DNA from: Marinobacter subterrani
Lineage (GTDB): Bacteria > Pseudomonadota > Gammaproteobacteria > Pseudomonadales > Oleiphilaceae
Reading direction: 5' to 3'
NCBI RefSeq assembly: GCF_001045555.1
Contig: NZ_LFBU01000001.1
Coordinates: 2,790,001-2,854,000 of the forward strand
DNA: 64,000 bases
The notes beneath the pieces are model-generated. The model made no database searches, was not told the DNA's origin, and saw only the letters and a program-made list of their open reading frames with translations. Position numbers and translations under genes: made by a program. Below are positions 19,017-27,852 of the stretch, one piece after another. Every line of letters starts with the position of its first letter. The first letter of the stretch is position 1.

Positions 19017-19276
19017 GACAGTTCGATCCAGTGTTGGTGCCGGGCGTCCTGCAGAAACTCACTCACGTCCGTCTTGAGCGGCCCGGCGTCCGGGAACTGC
19101 TGTTCCAGACTGGCGACGATATCGGCCACGGTGCTCTGGCCGTCCACTTCCTTGAGAATCGCACCGGCGCTGCCGTTGAGCTTCACCATGCCTTCCGGGT
19201 ACAGCAGCACATAACTGTCCTGGGCCGGCTCCCACTGGAACCGGAACCCCCGGCGAAAACGCGGTACCTGATGCAT
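19013..19276 (-). CDS. pqqD: PQQ biosynthesis peptide chaperone PqqD
   Basis: Small PqqA-binding chaperone that presents the peptide to PqqE; it has a RiPP recognition element fold. The product from ATG 19276 has 87 residues ([14 protein letters not shown]...), preceded by GGAGG at good spacing. An upstream in-frame ATG at 19288 includes that GGAGG inside the codons, so it is less likely. It lies 11 bp after pqqC and overlaps pqqE by 4 bp. Confidence 0.95.
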   Translation of the reverse strand: MHQVPRFRRGFRFQWEPAQDSYVLLYPEGMVKLNGSAGAILKEVDGQSTVADIVASLEQQFPDAGPLKTDVSEFLQDARHQHWIELS

Positions 19277-19287
19277 GGCAACCTCCA

Positions 19288-20043
19288 TTACAGCCCCCGG
19301 TGCCAGACCTGGTCATCGGTCACGGAGTGGTACGGCGGGGTGTTGTGGCTGTAGGCCATGGTCATGGCATCCAGCATGGTCCAGAGGATATCCAGCTTGA
19401 ACTGCAGGATCTCAAGGGCCCGGGTCTGCTGGGCCTCGGTGGTGAAGTGATCCAGGGTAATAGTCAGGCCATGTTCGACATCCCGTCGGGCCTCCGACAG
19501 GCGCTTGCGAAAGTAACGGTAGCCAGCTTCTTCAATCCACGGGTAGTGCGCCGGCCAACTGTCCAGCCGGGACTGGTGGATCTCCGGGGCAAACAGTTCG
19601 GTCAGGGAGGAGCAGGCGGCTTCCTGCCAGGTCGCCCGGCGGGCGAAGTTCAGGTAGGCGTCCACCGCAAAGCGGACACCCGGCAGCACATGGCGCTGGT
19701 CAATCACCTCTTCCCGGGTCAAGCCCACGGCCTCGGCCAGGGACAGCCAGGCTTCGATGCCGCCAACATCGCCATCGTGGCCATCATGGTCCAGAATCCG
19801 CTGCAGCCAGAGCCGGCGGACACTTGCGTCCGGGCAGTTGGCCATGATCGCCGAGTCCTTCTGGGGAATCCTGATCTGGTAATAATACCGATTGGCCACC
19901 CAGCCGCGGATCTGTTCCGGCGTGCATTGCCCGCCGTACATGGCTTTATGGTACGGGTGGTGGATGTGGTAGTACTGGCCCTTGGCCCGCAGGGCCTGTT
20001 CAAAATCCGTGCGGTTCATGGCGGAGTTGGCTTTGGCATTCAT
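19288..20043 (-). CDS. pqqC: Pyrroloquinoline-quinone synthase PqqC
   Basis: Cofactor-free oxidase performing the last ring closure and oxidation to PQQ. The 251-residue protein contains the family segments [41 protein letters not shown] and the C-terminal helix with LDAMTMAY. The start overlaps the pqqB stop by 4 bp. Its length matches the family. Confidence 0.97.
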   Translation of the reverse strand: MNAKANSAMNRTDFEQALRAKGQYYHIHHPYHKAMYGGQCTPEQIRGWVANRYYYQIRIPQKDSAIMANCPDASVRRLWLQRILDHDGHDGDVGGIEAWLSLAEAVGLTREEVIDQRHVLPGVRFAVDAYLNFARRATWQEAACSSLTELFAPEIHQSRLDSWPAHYPWIEEAGYRYFRKRLSEARRDVEHGLTITLDHFTTEAQQTRALEILQFKLDILWTMLDAMTMAYSHNTPPYHSVTDDQVWHRGL

Positions 20044-20969
20044 GGCGTCCCCGACAGGTCGATGTGCATGCCGTCCCAGGACACCTCAATGCCGTGGCGG
20101 GTTAGTTCCGCCCGCTCCGGCGAGTCCTCGTTCAGGATCGGGTTGGTGTTGTTGATGTGGATAAGAATCTTGCGCTGAGCCGGCATGGCATCGAGCACCT
20201 CGATCATGCCGCCCGGGCCACTCTGGGCCAGATGCCCCATGGCCTGACCGGTCTTGGTACCCACTTCCTGGCGGATCATTTCGTCGTCGTGCCAGACGGT
20301 GCCGTCGACCAGCAATACATCCGCTTTGTTCATCCAGTCCAGAATGCGCTGGTCCGGCTCGCCGAGCCCCGGCGCATACAGCACGGTCTGCCCGGTGCGA
20401 GTGTCCTTGAGGAAGATCCCGATGTTGTCGCCCGGGTGGGGATTATCCCGGCGCGGTGAATACGGCGGTGCGTTGCTCAGCAGCGGAATGGCAGTCAGCT
20501 CGATGGACGGCGCGCAGGGAATGGTAAAGGGCGTTTGCCCGGACGCCTCAATGCAGCGCCAGTTCAGGCCACCGCTCCAGTGCTTGAGCATGGTAAACAG
20601 GGGGAAGCCACCACTGAGATCCTCATGCACCTGCTCGGTACACCAGACATCCATCGGCAGCCCCTCGCGCAGGGAAAGCAGGCCGGTGGTGTGGTCCACC
20701 TGGCTGTCCATCAGCAAAATGGCATCAATACCGGTATCCCGCAGGGCCCTTGCCGGCTGCATGGCATCAAAGGCCGCCAACTGGGCGCGAATGTCAGGGG
20801 AGGCGTTGAACAGGATCCAGTGCTCACCGTCTTCACTGATGGCAATGGAAGACTGAGTGCGGGCCCGGGCGTTCAGGGTGCCCTTACGAAAACCGTTGCA
20901 GTTGGCGCAGTTGCAATTCCACTGGGGAAAGCCGCCGCCGGCGGCGGAGCCAAGAACGTGAATCAACAT
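20040..20969 (-). CDS. pqqB: PQQ biosynthesis protein PqqB
   Basis: Metallo-beta-lactamase-fold protein of 309 residues, thought to hydroxylate a tyrosine-derived intermediate. It begins [21 protein letters not shown], with the CxCxxC zinc site typical of PqqB, and has [10 protein letters not shown] as the metal-ligand region. GGAGTGATCC precedes the ATG. A hairpin separates it from pqqA. Confidence 0.97.
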   Translation of the reverse strand: MLIHVLGSAAGGGFPQWNCNCANCNGFRKGTLNARARTQSSIAISEDGEHWILFNASPDIRAQLAAFDAMQPARALRDTGIDAILLMDSQVDHTTGLLSLREGLPMDVWCTEQVHEDLSGGFPLFTMLKHWSGGLNWRCIEASGQTPFTIPCAPSIELTAIPLLSNAPPYSPRRDNPHPGDNIGIFLKDTRTGQTVLYAPGLGEPDQRILDWMNKADVLLVDGTVWHDDEMIRQEVGTKTGQAMGHLAQSGPGGMIEVLDAMPAQRKILIHINNTNPILNEDSPERAELTRHGIEVSWDGMHIDLSGTP

Positions 20970-20988
20970 GGCGGATCACTCCGGAAGT

Positions 20989-21015
20989 AAAACGGCCAGC
21001 TTCTGGCGCTGGCCG
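20989..21015 (-). terminator. Hairpin between pqqA and pqqB (probable attenuator)
   Basis: On the minus strand CGGCCAGC (21008-21015 side) pairs with its complement at 20993-21000, giving an 8-bp GC-rich stem with a 7-nt loop followed by TTTT. A short T-run suggests partial termination, which would give more pqqA than pqqB-E message. Confidence 0.6.
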
Positions 21016-21024
21016 CTTCAGCTC

Positions 21025-21096
21025 TCAGCGGTTGGCGAAGTACATGGTGACTTCGAAACCGATGCGCAGATCTTCGTAGGCTGGTTTGGTCCACAT
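21025..21096 (-). CDS. pqqA: PQQ precursor peptide PqqA, 23 aa
   Basis: The substrate peptide for PQQ. Translation gives [20 protein letters not shown] followed by ANR, with the conserved Glu-x-x-x-Tyr (GFEVTMY) whose side chains form PQQ. Length 23 is typical. GAGGTG precedes the ATG. It heads the pqqABCDE-pqqH operon and has a variant of the island's shared promoter element about 105-130 bp upstream. Confidence 0.97.
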   Translation of the reverse strand: MWTKPAYEDLRIGFEVTMYFANR

Positions 21097-21199
21097 AATG
21101 CTCACCTCTATTGTCATGATTGTTAGCGCATTGCGGGTGAATCAACGACATTGCCGATAACCCAGTTCCATCCTAATCGACGGAGGTAATACATCAATA

Positions 21200-21225
21200 T
21201 GGTACTTTGGGACTGTTTTGGTGCC
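21200..21225 (-). promoter_or_regulatory. Putative regulon element upstream of pqqA
   Basis: Reads TGGTACTTTGGGACTGTTTT then GGTGCC on the plus strand. It closely matches the site at 34288-34315 before the response-regulator gene (GTACTTTGG ... TTTTGGTGC in both). Likely an activator site for the pqq operon; the factor is not identified by sequence alone. Confidence 0.5.
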
Positions 21226-21275
21226 TCCATAGGTCGCACAATTCTGTGCCGCCGAGGCTACATTGGTCTGAAACG

Positions 21276-21297
21276 AAAAAAGGCCCTGGTAAGGGCC
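21276..21297 (-). terminator. Rho-independent terminator downstream of exaC
   Basis: On the minus strand GGCCCT-TACC-AGGGCC is followed by TTTTTT. It lies 133 bp after the exaC stop and before the pqqA promoter, insulating the two transcripts. Confidence 0.8.
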
Positions 21298-21429
21298 GAA
21301 AGAGAGTGACCGAAGCACCCGAACTCTCGTCGAGAGTCGCCCCGGCCAGATGCCGGGACTGAAGATACACATCCGATGTGCTGACTCACAGGCGGGCCCG
21401 TGTGGGAGGCCCGCTTACCGCTCATGGAA

Positions 21430-22950
21430 TCAGAAGAAACCCAGCGGGTTGGTGTCGTAGCTCACCAGCATGTTCTTGGTCTGCTGGTAGTGCTCAAGCG
21501 CCATCTTGTGGGTTTCACGGCCAACACCGGACTTCTTGTAGCCCCCGAAGGCGGCATGCGCCGGGTAGGCGTGGTAGCAGTTCATCCACACCCGCCCGGC
21601 CTGGATGGCACGGCCCATGCGGTAGGCACGGTTGGTGTCGCGGGTCCAGACGCCGGCACCCAGACCAAACTCGGTGTCGTTGGCGATGGCCAGGGCTTCC
21701 GCTTCGTCCTTGAAGGTGGTCACACCCACCACCGGGCCGAAGATTTCTTCCTGGAACACCCGCATCTTGTTGTCGCCCTTGAACAGGGTCGGCTGGATGT
21801 AGAAACCGTTGTTGAACTCCACCCCGAGGTCTTCACGGTCGCCACCGGTCAGCACCTGGGCGCCTTCTTCCTTGCCGATCGCCAGGTAGGACATGATCTT
21901 GTCAAACTGTTCCTTGGACGCCTGAGCACCCACCTGAACGTCGGTATCCAGCGGGTTGCCGCGTTTGATGGCCTTGGTGCGCTCAACAACCTTGGCCATG
22001 AACTCGTCATACATATCTTCCTGCACCAGCGCCCGTGACGGACAGGTACAGACTTCGCCCTGGTTGAAGAACGCCAGCACCAGGCCTTCCACGCACTTGC
22101 TGATGAATTCCGGCTCGGCCTTCATGACGTCGGAGAAGTAGATGTTCGGCGACTTGCCGCCCAGCTCCACGGTAGACGGAATGATGTTCTCCGCCGCGCA
22201 CTTGAGGATGTGGGAGCCAACCGGCGTGGAGCCGGTGAAGGCAATCTTGGCAATGCGCTTGCTGGTGGCCAGGGCCTGGCCAGCCTCAATGCCGTACCCG
22301 TTGACGATATTAAGGACACCCGGCGGCAGCAGATCACCAATAATTTCCATCAGCACCAGAATGCTGGCCGGCGTTTGCTCGGCAGGCTTCAGTACGGTGC
22401 AGTTACCGGCTGCCAGGCAGGGGCCCAGCTTCCACGCGGCCATCAGCAGCGGGAAGTTCCAGGGAATGATCTGACCAACGACACCCAGTGGCTCGTGGAA
22501 ATGGTAGGCCACGGTATTGGCATCAATTTCACCCAGATGACCTTCCTGGGCACGCAGGCAGCCGGCGAAATAACGGAAATGATCCGCCGCCAGAGGAATG
22601 TCGGCATTCAGGGTTTCGCGCACGGCCTTGCCGTTGTCCCAGGTCTCGGCTACCGCGAGCTTTTCGAGATTGGCCTCGATACGGTCGGCGATCTTGAGCA
22701 GGATGTTGGAACGCTCCTGGACAGACGTCTTGCCCCACGCAGGTGCGGCCTTGTGCGCGGCGTCCAGGGCAAGATCGATGTCTTCGGCACTGGAACGCGG
22801 AATTTCACAGATAACGTCACCGGTAACCGGTGTGATGTTCTCGAAATACTGACCTTTTACCGGGGCAACCCACTCGCCACCGATGTAGTTCTCGTATCGG
22901 GATTTGAAAGAAACGACGGAGCCATCCTTTCCTGGTTGTGCGTAGATCAT
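21430..22950 (-). CDS. exaC: NAD-dependent aldehyde dehydrogenase ExaC
   Basis: A 506-residue aldehyde dehydrogenase that oxidises acetaldehyde from ethanol oxidation to acetate in the cytoplasm. It has [16 protein letters not shown] for cofactor binding, the general-base region [12 protein letters not shown] and the nucleophile Cys in [17 protein letters not shown]-terminal [23 protein letters not shown] is typical of the ExaC/AldB group. AGAGGT precedes the ATG, and a copy of the shared promoter element lies about 100-130 bp upstream. Confidence 0.94.
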   Translation of the reverse strand: MIYAQPGKDGSVVSFKSRYENYIGGEWVAPVKGQYFENITPVTGDVICEIPRSSAEDIDLALDAAHKAAPAWGKTSVQERSNILLKIADRIEANLEKLAVAETWDNGKAVRETLNADIPLAADHFRYFAGCLRAQEGHLGEIDANTVAYHFHEPLGVVGQIIPWNFPLLMAAWKLGPCLAAGNCTVLKPAEQTPASILVLMEIIGDLLPPGVLNIVNGYGIEAGQALATSKRIAKIAFTGSTPVGSHILKCAAENIIPSTVELGGKSPNIYFSDVMKAEPEFISKCVEGLVLAFFNQGEVCTCPSRALVQEDMYDEFMAKVVERTKAIKRGNPLDTDVQVGAQASKEQFDKIMSYLAIGKEEGAQVLTGGDREDLGVEFNNGFYIQPTLFKGDNKMRVFQEEIFGPVVGVTTFKDEAEALAIANDTEFGLGAGVWTRDTNRAYRMGRAIQAGRVWMNCYHAYPAHAAFGGYKKSGVGRETHKMALEHYQQTKNMLVSYDTNPLGFF

Positions 22951-23048
22951 GATCTCGACCTCTTGTTGTGTTTGTCGCAGGGCAACGCAGCCTTTCGCGT
23001 TTACCCATTCAATGTAGACGCCAAACCCGGATAGTTGAATGATGCGAT

Positions 23049-23078
23049 AGGGGCGAAAAACTCATCCCTTGGTAGTAG
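23049..23078 (-). promoter_or_regulatory. Shared PQQ-regulon promoter element before exaC
   Basis: Plus-strand GGGGCGAAAAACTCATCCCT then TGGTAGTAG. It is nearly identical to the site at 27745-27771 before pedF and shares CTCATCnCTTGGTAGTA with the site before the quinoprotein gene. Confidence 0.6.
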
Positions 23079-23117
23079 ATGGCGGTAACGGCTTGTCTTT
23101 CGTGGCAACTTCAGCTG

Positions 23118-24017
23118 TCAGCTGTCTGAAACTGCCGCTTCTTTCTCAAGCAGGAGCTGCTTTCGGTTCAGGCCCCAACGATAGCCGCCGAGGGAACCGT
23201 CGCTTCGCAACACCCGATGGCAGGGAATGAGCACGGCGATTCGATTGCGGCCGCAGGCCGAAGCTACAGCGCGAACGGCTTTGGGCTCGCCCAGCCGCCT
23301 TGCCAGTTCCGTATAACTGACAACCTCGCCCTCTCGAACGCTTAACAGGAGTTTCCAGACCCGGGTCTGGAAAGCAGTGCCGCGGATATCCAGAGGGACG
23401 TCCGGGCGCGGGCGGTTCTGGCTGAGGTGGTCATCCAGCGCAGTCATCCAGGCGTCAAGCTCCGGAGAGTCAGTGGCCACTGAGGGGAGCAACCGGGCTT
23501 TTGGGAATTCCTTTTCAAGCTGCGCACGCAAAGACGCTTCATCAGCGCCGAATTCCGCGAAACACACGCCTTTATCGGTGGCGGCCATCATCAGCAGGCC
23601 GAGGCTGGTCTCCCGGCAGGCATAGGCAATACTCTCGTCTTTACCGCCCTTCTGGTAGCGTGTAGGCACCATACCAACCTTTCGTTCCGGCGTTCCGTAT
23701 ACCCGGCTGGAGGAGCCAAATCCGGCATCATAGATGGCATCAGTAACGCTCTGACCGGTTCGCAGCGCCTGCTTGAAGGCGCGCATCCGCAGGGCATCCT
23801 GATAGACTTTCGGGGATACCCCGAAAGCCTGCTTGAAAGCCCGTTGCAAACGGGAGGCGGAGAGGCCTGCTACGGCGGCAAGGTCGGCCAGCCGAAGGGG
23901 CTCCTCCGGGCGTGTCTCTATGTACCGGGCTACCGCCACCATCCGCTCGGCAACCGTCGAAGTCAGTTCGCGATTGCCAGTCGACGTTGGCTGGGGTCGG
24001 TGCTGTGATCTCGGCAT
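23118..24017 (-). CDS. Ada-like AraC-HTH/methylated-DNA cysteine methyltransferase
   Basis: A 299-residue protein with an AraC-type helix-turn-helix (about residues 30-115) fused to a DNA methyltransferase domain with the active-site motif IPCHRVL and VASACGRNRIAVLI. It lacks the N-terminal Ada zinc domain that senses methylphosphotriesters in E. coli Ada. The start at 24017 (ATG after AAAGGA) is preferred over a GTG nine codons upstream. It removes O6-methylguanine damage and may also regulate transcription. Its place between exaC and the alcohol dehydrogenase gene is odd for a repair gene. Confidence 0.88.
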   Translation of the reverse strand: MPRSQHRPQPTSTGNRELTSTVAERMVAVARYIETRPEEPLRLADLAAVAGLSASRLQRAFKQAFGVSPKVYQDALRMRAFKQALRTGQSVTDAIYDAGFGSSSRVYGTPERKVGMVPTRYQKGGKDESIAYACRETSLGLLMMAATDKGVCFAEFGADEASLRAQLEKEFPKARLLPSVATDSPELDAWMTALDDHLSQNRPRPDVPLDIRGTAFQTRVWKLLLSVREGEVVSYTELARRLGEPKAVRAVASACGRNRIAVLIPCHRVLRSDGSLGGYRWGLNRKQLLLEKEAAVSDS

Positions 24018-24098
24018 GGTCTGTGTCCTTTTATATCGCCCCACCGCTCACACTATGCCGCGATCCACCGGGTGCCGCCATCCGTTTGTTGCTGCTAT

Positions 24099-24130
24099 AA
24101 AAAAGGGGCCACCCGCAGGCAGCCCCTTTC
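24099..24130 (-). terminator. Rho-independent terminator downstream of the quinoprotein dehydrogenase gene
   Basis: Minus-strand AAAGGGGC and GCCCCTTT arms around a 15-nt loop followed by TTTTTT (24099-24104). Confidence 0.85.
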
Positions 24131-24159
24131 AGGCCGGCAGAAACCGGCTGCTTTATGGA

Positions 24160-25935
24160 TCAGTTGCTGGCAACCCGATCCTTCGGCAGCTTGAAGGTCC
24201 AGACCATACCGCCCTGGTTGAACTCCTTCACCACCCGGGCGACCTCACCACCCCAGAGCGGTACCGCACCGCCCCAGCCGGACGCGACGGAGACATACTG
24301 CTCACCGTCCATGGACCAGGTGACCGGGGTACCGACCACGCCGGAGCCTGTGTTGAACTTGTACAGCTCCTCACCGGTCCTGGCGTCAAAGGCCTTCAGG
24401 TAGCCTTCCGGTGTACCGGTGAAGACCAGGTTGCCGGCGGTGGTCATCACACCGCCCCACAGGGGTGCGGTGTTCTCGTAACGCCAGACTTCCTTGCCGG
24501 TTTTCGGGTCCATGGCCCGCAGAACGCCAATGTAGTCATCGTGGGCCGGCTTGATGGTAAAGCCGGCACCCAGGAAGGCGGCACCTTTCTTGTAGGATAC
24601 CGGCTCATTCCAGATCTCCATGGACCACTCGTTGGACGGCACGTAGAACAGGCCGGTTTCCTGGCTGTATGCCATGGGCATCCAGTTCTTGCCACCCAGG
24701 AACGCGGGCTGAGCAATCACCGGCTCGCCTTTGGTGCCCTGGGTGGCAGAAGGATCGCCCGGGCGACCACCCTCGGCGTAGATCGGGCGGCCGGTCTCCG
24801 GATCCAGGCCCTTGGCCCAGGTGATCTTGTCGACAAACGGGAAACCGCGGATAAAGTCGCCATTCTCACGGTTCAGCACGTAGAAGAACCCGTTACGGTC
24901 GGCAGTGGCCGCTGCCTGGATGGTTTTGCCGTTTTCCTCGTAGTTGAAGGAGATCAGCTCGTTGACACCGTCATAGTCCCAGCCGTCGTGGGGCGTGGTC
25001 TGGAAGTGCCACTTGATGCTGCCGTCGTCCGGATCAATCGCCAGACGGGAAGAAGAAAACAGGTTGTCGCCCGGGCGCAGATGCGAGTTCCAGGGCGCCG
25101 GGTTGCCGGTGCCGAAGAACAGGGAGTCGGTGCTCGGGTCATAGGTGCCGCCCAGCCAGGTGGCGGCGCCGCCGTTCTTCCACATGTCGCCGGGCCAGGT
25201 GACGCCGGCCTTGCCGCCGGAAATGCCGTTCTCGATGGCCTTGCCATCCTTGTAGACATAACCCATGTGGCCTTCAACCGTGGGACGGGTCCACAACAGC
25301 TCCCCGGTATTCGGATCGTAGGCCTCCACCTTGCCGACAATACCGAACTCACCGCCGGAAACCCCGGTAATCAGCTTGCCCTTAACCACGATGGGCGCGG
25401 CTGTGATGGCGTAGCCGGCCTGGTAGTCAGCCACCTTCTTGATCCACACCGGTTTGCCGGTGTCCTTGTCCAGGGCCACCAGCTTGGCATCGAGGGTGCC
25501 GAAGATGACCTTGTCGTCGTACAGGGCAACACCCCGGTTGACCACGTCACAGCAGGGCATTATGCCATCCGGCAGGCGGGCATCGTACTGCCAGATTTCC
25601 TCACCGGTCCTGGCGTCGATGGCGTAGACGCGGGAATAGGACGCGGTTACATACATCACGCCATCCTTGATCATGGGCTGGGACTCCTGGCCGCGCATTT
25701 TCTCGCTGCCGAAAGAGAACGCCCACACCGGCTGCAGGTATTGGATATTGCTGGTATTCAGGTCGTCCAGGGTGCTGAAGCGCTGGCCCTGGGTACCCAT
25801 GCCGTAACTGACGATATCGCCCGGCGTCTTGTGGTCGTTCATGATGTCTGCGTCGGTAACCGCCTGGGCTCCGACCGATACCGCCAGCGCCAGGGTGCTG
25901 GCGGCAATGCGAATCCCGAACTTGTTGGTTCTCAT
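24160..25935 (-). CDS. exaA: PQQ-dependent alcohol dehydrogenase (quinoprotein ethanol dehydrogenase), lanthanide-type signature
   Basis: Periplasmic quinoprotein oxidising ethanol and other alcohols, passing electrons to cytochrome c550. The 591-residue product has a Sec signal peptide (cleavage after VGAQA, about residue 25) and an eight-bladed propeller with PQQ repeats. The vicinal disulfide is in MPCCDVV (Cys128-Cys129). The metal ligands are Glu196 (GGEFG) and Asn278 (GNPAPWN), and the catalytic Asp320 lies in [10 protein letters not shown]. Asp322, two residues later, is characteristic of lanthanide-dependent enzymes such as PedH, ExaF and XoxF. The ATG at 25935 follows GGAG; a TTG five codons upstream is less likely. 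The regulon element lies at 26066-26087. Confidence 0.95.
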   Translation of the reverse strand: MRTNKFGIRIAASTLALAVSVGAQAVTDADIMNDHKTPGDIVSYGMGTQGQRFSTLDDLNTSNIQYLQPVWAFSFGSEKMRGQESQPMIKDGVMYVTASYSRVYAIDARTGEEIWQYDARLPDGIMPCCDVVNRGVALYDDKVIFGTLDAKLVALDKDTGKPVWIKKVADYQAGYAITAAPIVVKGKLITGVSGGEFGIVGKVEAYDPNTGELLWTRPTVEGHMGYVYKDGKAIENGISGGKAGVTWPGDMWKNGGAATWLGGTYDPSTDSLFFGTGNPAPWNSHLRPGDNLFSSSRLAIDPDDGSIKWHFQTTPHDGWDYDGVNELISFNYEENGKTIQAAATADRNGFFYVLNRENGDFIRGFPFVDKITWAKGLDPETGRPIYAEGGRPGDPSATQGTKGEPVIAQPAFLGGKNWMPMAYSQETGLFYVPSNEWSMEIWNEPVSYKKGAAFLGAGFTIKPAHDDYIGVLRAMDPKTGKEVWRYENTAPLWGGVMTTAGNLVFTGTPEGYLKAFDARTGEELYKFNTGSGVVGTPVTWSMDGEQYVSVASGWGGAVPLWGGEVARVVKEFNQGGMVWTFKLPKDRVASN

Positions 25936-26065
25936 GGTTGCGCTCTCCAAATTCTCTTGTTTTCGGTTCTCTTGGTACCGCTTCTGGGCGAACCGGGAAG
26001 GTTTCCCGCCTCTGTTACGATTCTTCGCCCTGGGGGAAATACCAACAATTACCCCCCCGAACAGG

Positions 26066-26087
26066 TTTTCTCATCACTTGGTAGTAC
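26066..26087 (-). promoter_or_regulatory. Shared PQQ-regulon promoter element before exaA
   Basis: Plus-strand TTTTCTCATCACTTGGTAGT then AC, about 130 bp upstream of the dehydrogenase start. It shares TCATCnCTTGGTAGTA with the exaC and pedF sites. Confidence 0.6.
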
Positions 26088-26130
26088 GACCCGAAAAGAA
26101 AGCACCCGCATGGACTGGCGGGCAGCCGGG

Positions 26131-27087
26131 TCAGAGGTCCCCTTCGGCCCGGGCAATGGCTTGGTCATCAAGAAACTCGCGGTAGTAATCCGGTACGCTG
26201 TAACGCAAATCCTGATGGGCAAACAGCTCGTCGAGCTCGCCACTCTTGACCAGCCGATCGACGATCGCTTCCAGGGCATAGCCCAACTGCCGGTGGCTGT
26301 TCTTGACGGCCATGCCGACATCCCACACCTGTTTGCCAATGCCTGGAAACCCATTTCCCGCGGCCCTGAACTCCGCGTTTTCAGGCTTGGCCAGCTCATG
26401 GTCGATTTCGGCCCGCATGCCCATCACCGCGCTGACCTTACCCTCGCGCATGGCACCAAAGGCCTCCCGCACGTTGGCGTAATGCCGCACCTGTTCCCGC
26501 ATGCGGCCGCGCAGACCGGAGGTCAGATAGAAATCCGGCAGGGTATCGATCTCCACGCCAATCGGGTGGTACTGGAACACGGCGACGGTCTCGACTGAAT
26601 CGAGGGTGTCCGGATTGTAGGCAATCTGCCAGGTTTCCTGCTGGTAGGGGCCGAACAGCACCACCTGCTCGTTGATGTACTCTCCGGTGGAATCCTGCAT
26701 GTAGGCATATTGCTTGTCGTAGGGGACACGCAGCATGACATCGGCCAGCCGTTGCCTGGCCAGATAGTGCCCTTTCCAGACGTTGTTGCGAAGGTCATCC
26801 CCCAGAGTCTCATCGGGCACAATCCAGTGCACCTTGAATTCGACACCCATCGCCTTCGCAATCCGCCGCCCCAGCTCGATATCGATTCCGCGGGGTTCGC
26901 CGTCGACCTGATAGGAGTACGGGGGGAAGTTTTCATACACCCCCACTTTCAGATAGCCGGACTCAACAATAATGTCGTAGGTCCGGTCCGTCGGGCGGTT
27001 CAGGAGGGCATTGCCGTCATCAACTTCCTGGGCAATCGCCATTTGCGCAAACAGGATCAGGGCAAGGATTCGAGCCAGTATTTTCAT
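26131..27087 (-). CDS. MoxJ-like periplasmic solute-binding protein of quinoprotein dehydrogenase systems
   Basis: A 318-residue family 3 type extracellular binding protein with a short signal peptide (MKILARILALILFAQMAIAQ). The core has YLKVGVYENFPPYSYQVDGEPRGIDIELGRRIAKAMGVEFKVHWI, typical of the quinoprotein-dehydrogenase-associated binding proteins related to MoxJ. Its role is unknown; a part in dehydrogenase maturation or periplasmic ligand capture is proposed for relatives. It follows pedF by 76 bp with a T-less hairpin between, suggesting a joint transcript with differential stability. Confidence 0.82.
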   Translation of the reverse strand: MKILARILALILFAQMAIAQEVDDGNALLNRPTDRTYDIIVESGYLKVGVYENFPPYSYQVDGEPRGIDIELGRRIAKAMGVEFKVHWIVPDETLGDDLRNNVWKGHYLARQRLADVMLRVPYDKQYAYMQDSTGEYINEQVVLFGPYQQETWQIAYNPDTLDSVETVAVFQYHPIGVEIDTLPDFYLTSGLRGRMREQVRHYANVREAFGAMREGKVSAVMGMRAEIDHELAKPENAEFRAAGNGFPGIGKQVWDVGMAVKNSHRQLGYALEAIVDRLVKSGELDELFAHQDLRYSVPDYYREFLDDQAIARAEGDL

Positions 27088-27107
27088 TGTTATCTCCCAA
27101 CGACGAC

Positions 27108-27128
27108 GGGCCGGCGCAGGGCCGGCCC
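27108..27128. other. GC-rich hairpin between pedF and the MoxJ-like gene
   Basis: Perfect 8-bp inverted repeat GGGCCGGC/GCCGGCCC with a 5-nt loop and no T-run. It may shape mRNA processing or attenuate readthrough from pedF. Confidence 0.5.
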
Positions 27129-27163
27129 GGATTCATGGGCCTGAACCTCGTGGATGCCCGGCA

Positions 27164-27592
27164 TCACTGAGGCTTGGGCAGTGATTCCACATAGGTGCGG
27201 ATGGCCCAGATGGCGTTCTGGTCCAGCGTCTTCTTCCAGGACGGCATGCCCCGGTCGGTGCCGTTACGCACGCGGCCAATGTAGTACTCGTCATCCCATT
27301 CGGTGAGCTCGCGAAGGTCTGGCGTGAGCCCGCCGGACATGGCCCGGATGCCATGGCAGCCGGCGCAGTTGCCGGCATAGGCGCTCTCGCCAATCTTCAC
27401 CGCCTGGGCGTTGAATTCGTCATACTTGTTGCCTTCCCGGAACGGGTTCTGGGTAAGAACCTCTTCGCCAAGCTTGGGCAAGTTGCCGGTATCCACCGGC
27501 TGGGGGGTGACATTTCCGTGGGCGAAAACGATGCCGGCAAGGCCGAGCATCGCTGCGGCCAGCGTTACGTTGAGTGAAATGGACCTTGCCAT
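27164..27592 (-). CDS. pedF: Cytochrome c550, PedF/ExaB type
   Basis: A 142-residue periplasmic monohaem cytochrome that accepts electrons from the PQQ alcohol dehydrogenase. It has a signal peptide ending at FAHG. The mature start HGNVTPQPVDTGNLPKLGEE is typical of PedF. The haem motif is CAGCH (about residues 76-80), with an axial methionine likely in RGMPSWK. Two promoter elements lie upstream, at 27719-27732 and 27745-27771. Confidence 0.92.
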   Translation of the reverse strand: MARSISLNVTLAAAMLGLAGIVFAHGNVTPQPVDTGNLPKLGEEVLTQNPFREGNKYDEFNAQAVKIGESAYAGNCAGCHGIRAMSGGLTPDLRELTEWDDEYYIGRVRNGTDRGMPSWKKTLDQNAIWAIRTYVESLPKPQ

Positions 27593-27718
27593 TGGTGCTA
27601 CCTCTTTTTTTGGATTCCCCGTGGTTGGCTATTGGATTTGTCAGTGGCCAACTCGCTGAACACCAGTCTAGGAAGCCACCCGCCTGATCCGAATGCCACT
27701 TTGGGGTTTCTGGCCTAG

Positions 27719-27732
27719 TTCCTTGGTAGTAG
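27719..27732 (-). promoter_or_regulatory. Partial PQQ-regulon element (distal pedF site)
   Basis: TTCCTTGGTAGTAG, matching the right half of the shared element. Its TTGGTA is 41 bp from the TTGGTA of the second site in the divergent pedF/27853 region. Confidence 0.45.
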
Positions 27733-27744
27733 ATGGGAGGTCTC

Positions 27745-27771
27745 GGGGCGGAAAACTCATCCTTTGGTACT
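27745..27771 (-). promoter_or_regulatory. Shared PQQ-regulon promoter element in the divergent pedF region
   Basis: Plus-strand GGGGCGGAAAACTCATCCTT then TGGTACT, nearly the same as the exaC site. Because the region is divergent it may serve both pedF and the plus-strand ABC/beta-propeller operon. Confidence 0.6.
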
Positions 27772-27852
27772 GGCTGATTGCGACTTTGTGAATATTCCCG
27801 GGGCTTTTGTCGTTCTCTAAGCTGAAGCCACAACAACAACGCGGAGGAGCCC

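Larger units (their letters stand above)
21097..21429. other. Intergenic region between pqqA and exaC
   Basis: About 330 bp with no gene. It holds the pqqA promoter, the regulon-like element at 21200-21225, the exaC terminator at 21276-21297, a perfect palindromic ACTCTCGTCGAGAGT around 21325-21340, and a further T-less hairpin around 21383-21410 with GCGGGCC arms. Confidence 0.7.

Noticed and set aside
23833-26598. Plus-strand 921-aa ORF over the Ada-like and exaA genes
   Set aside because: Long only because of high GC; low-complexity translation antisense to well-supported genes.
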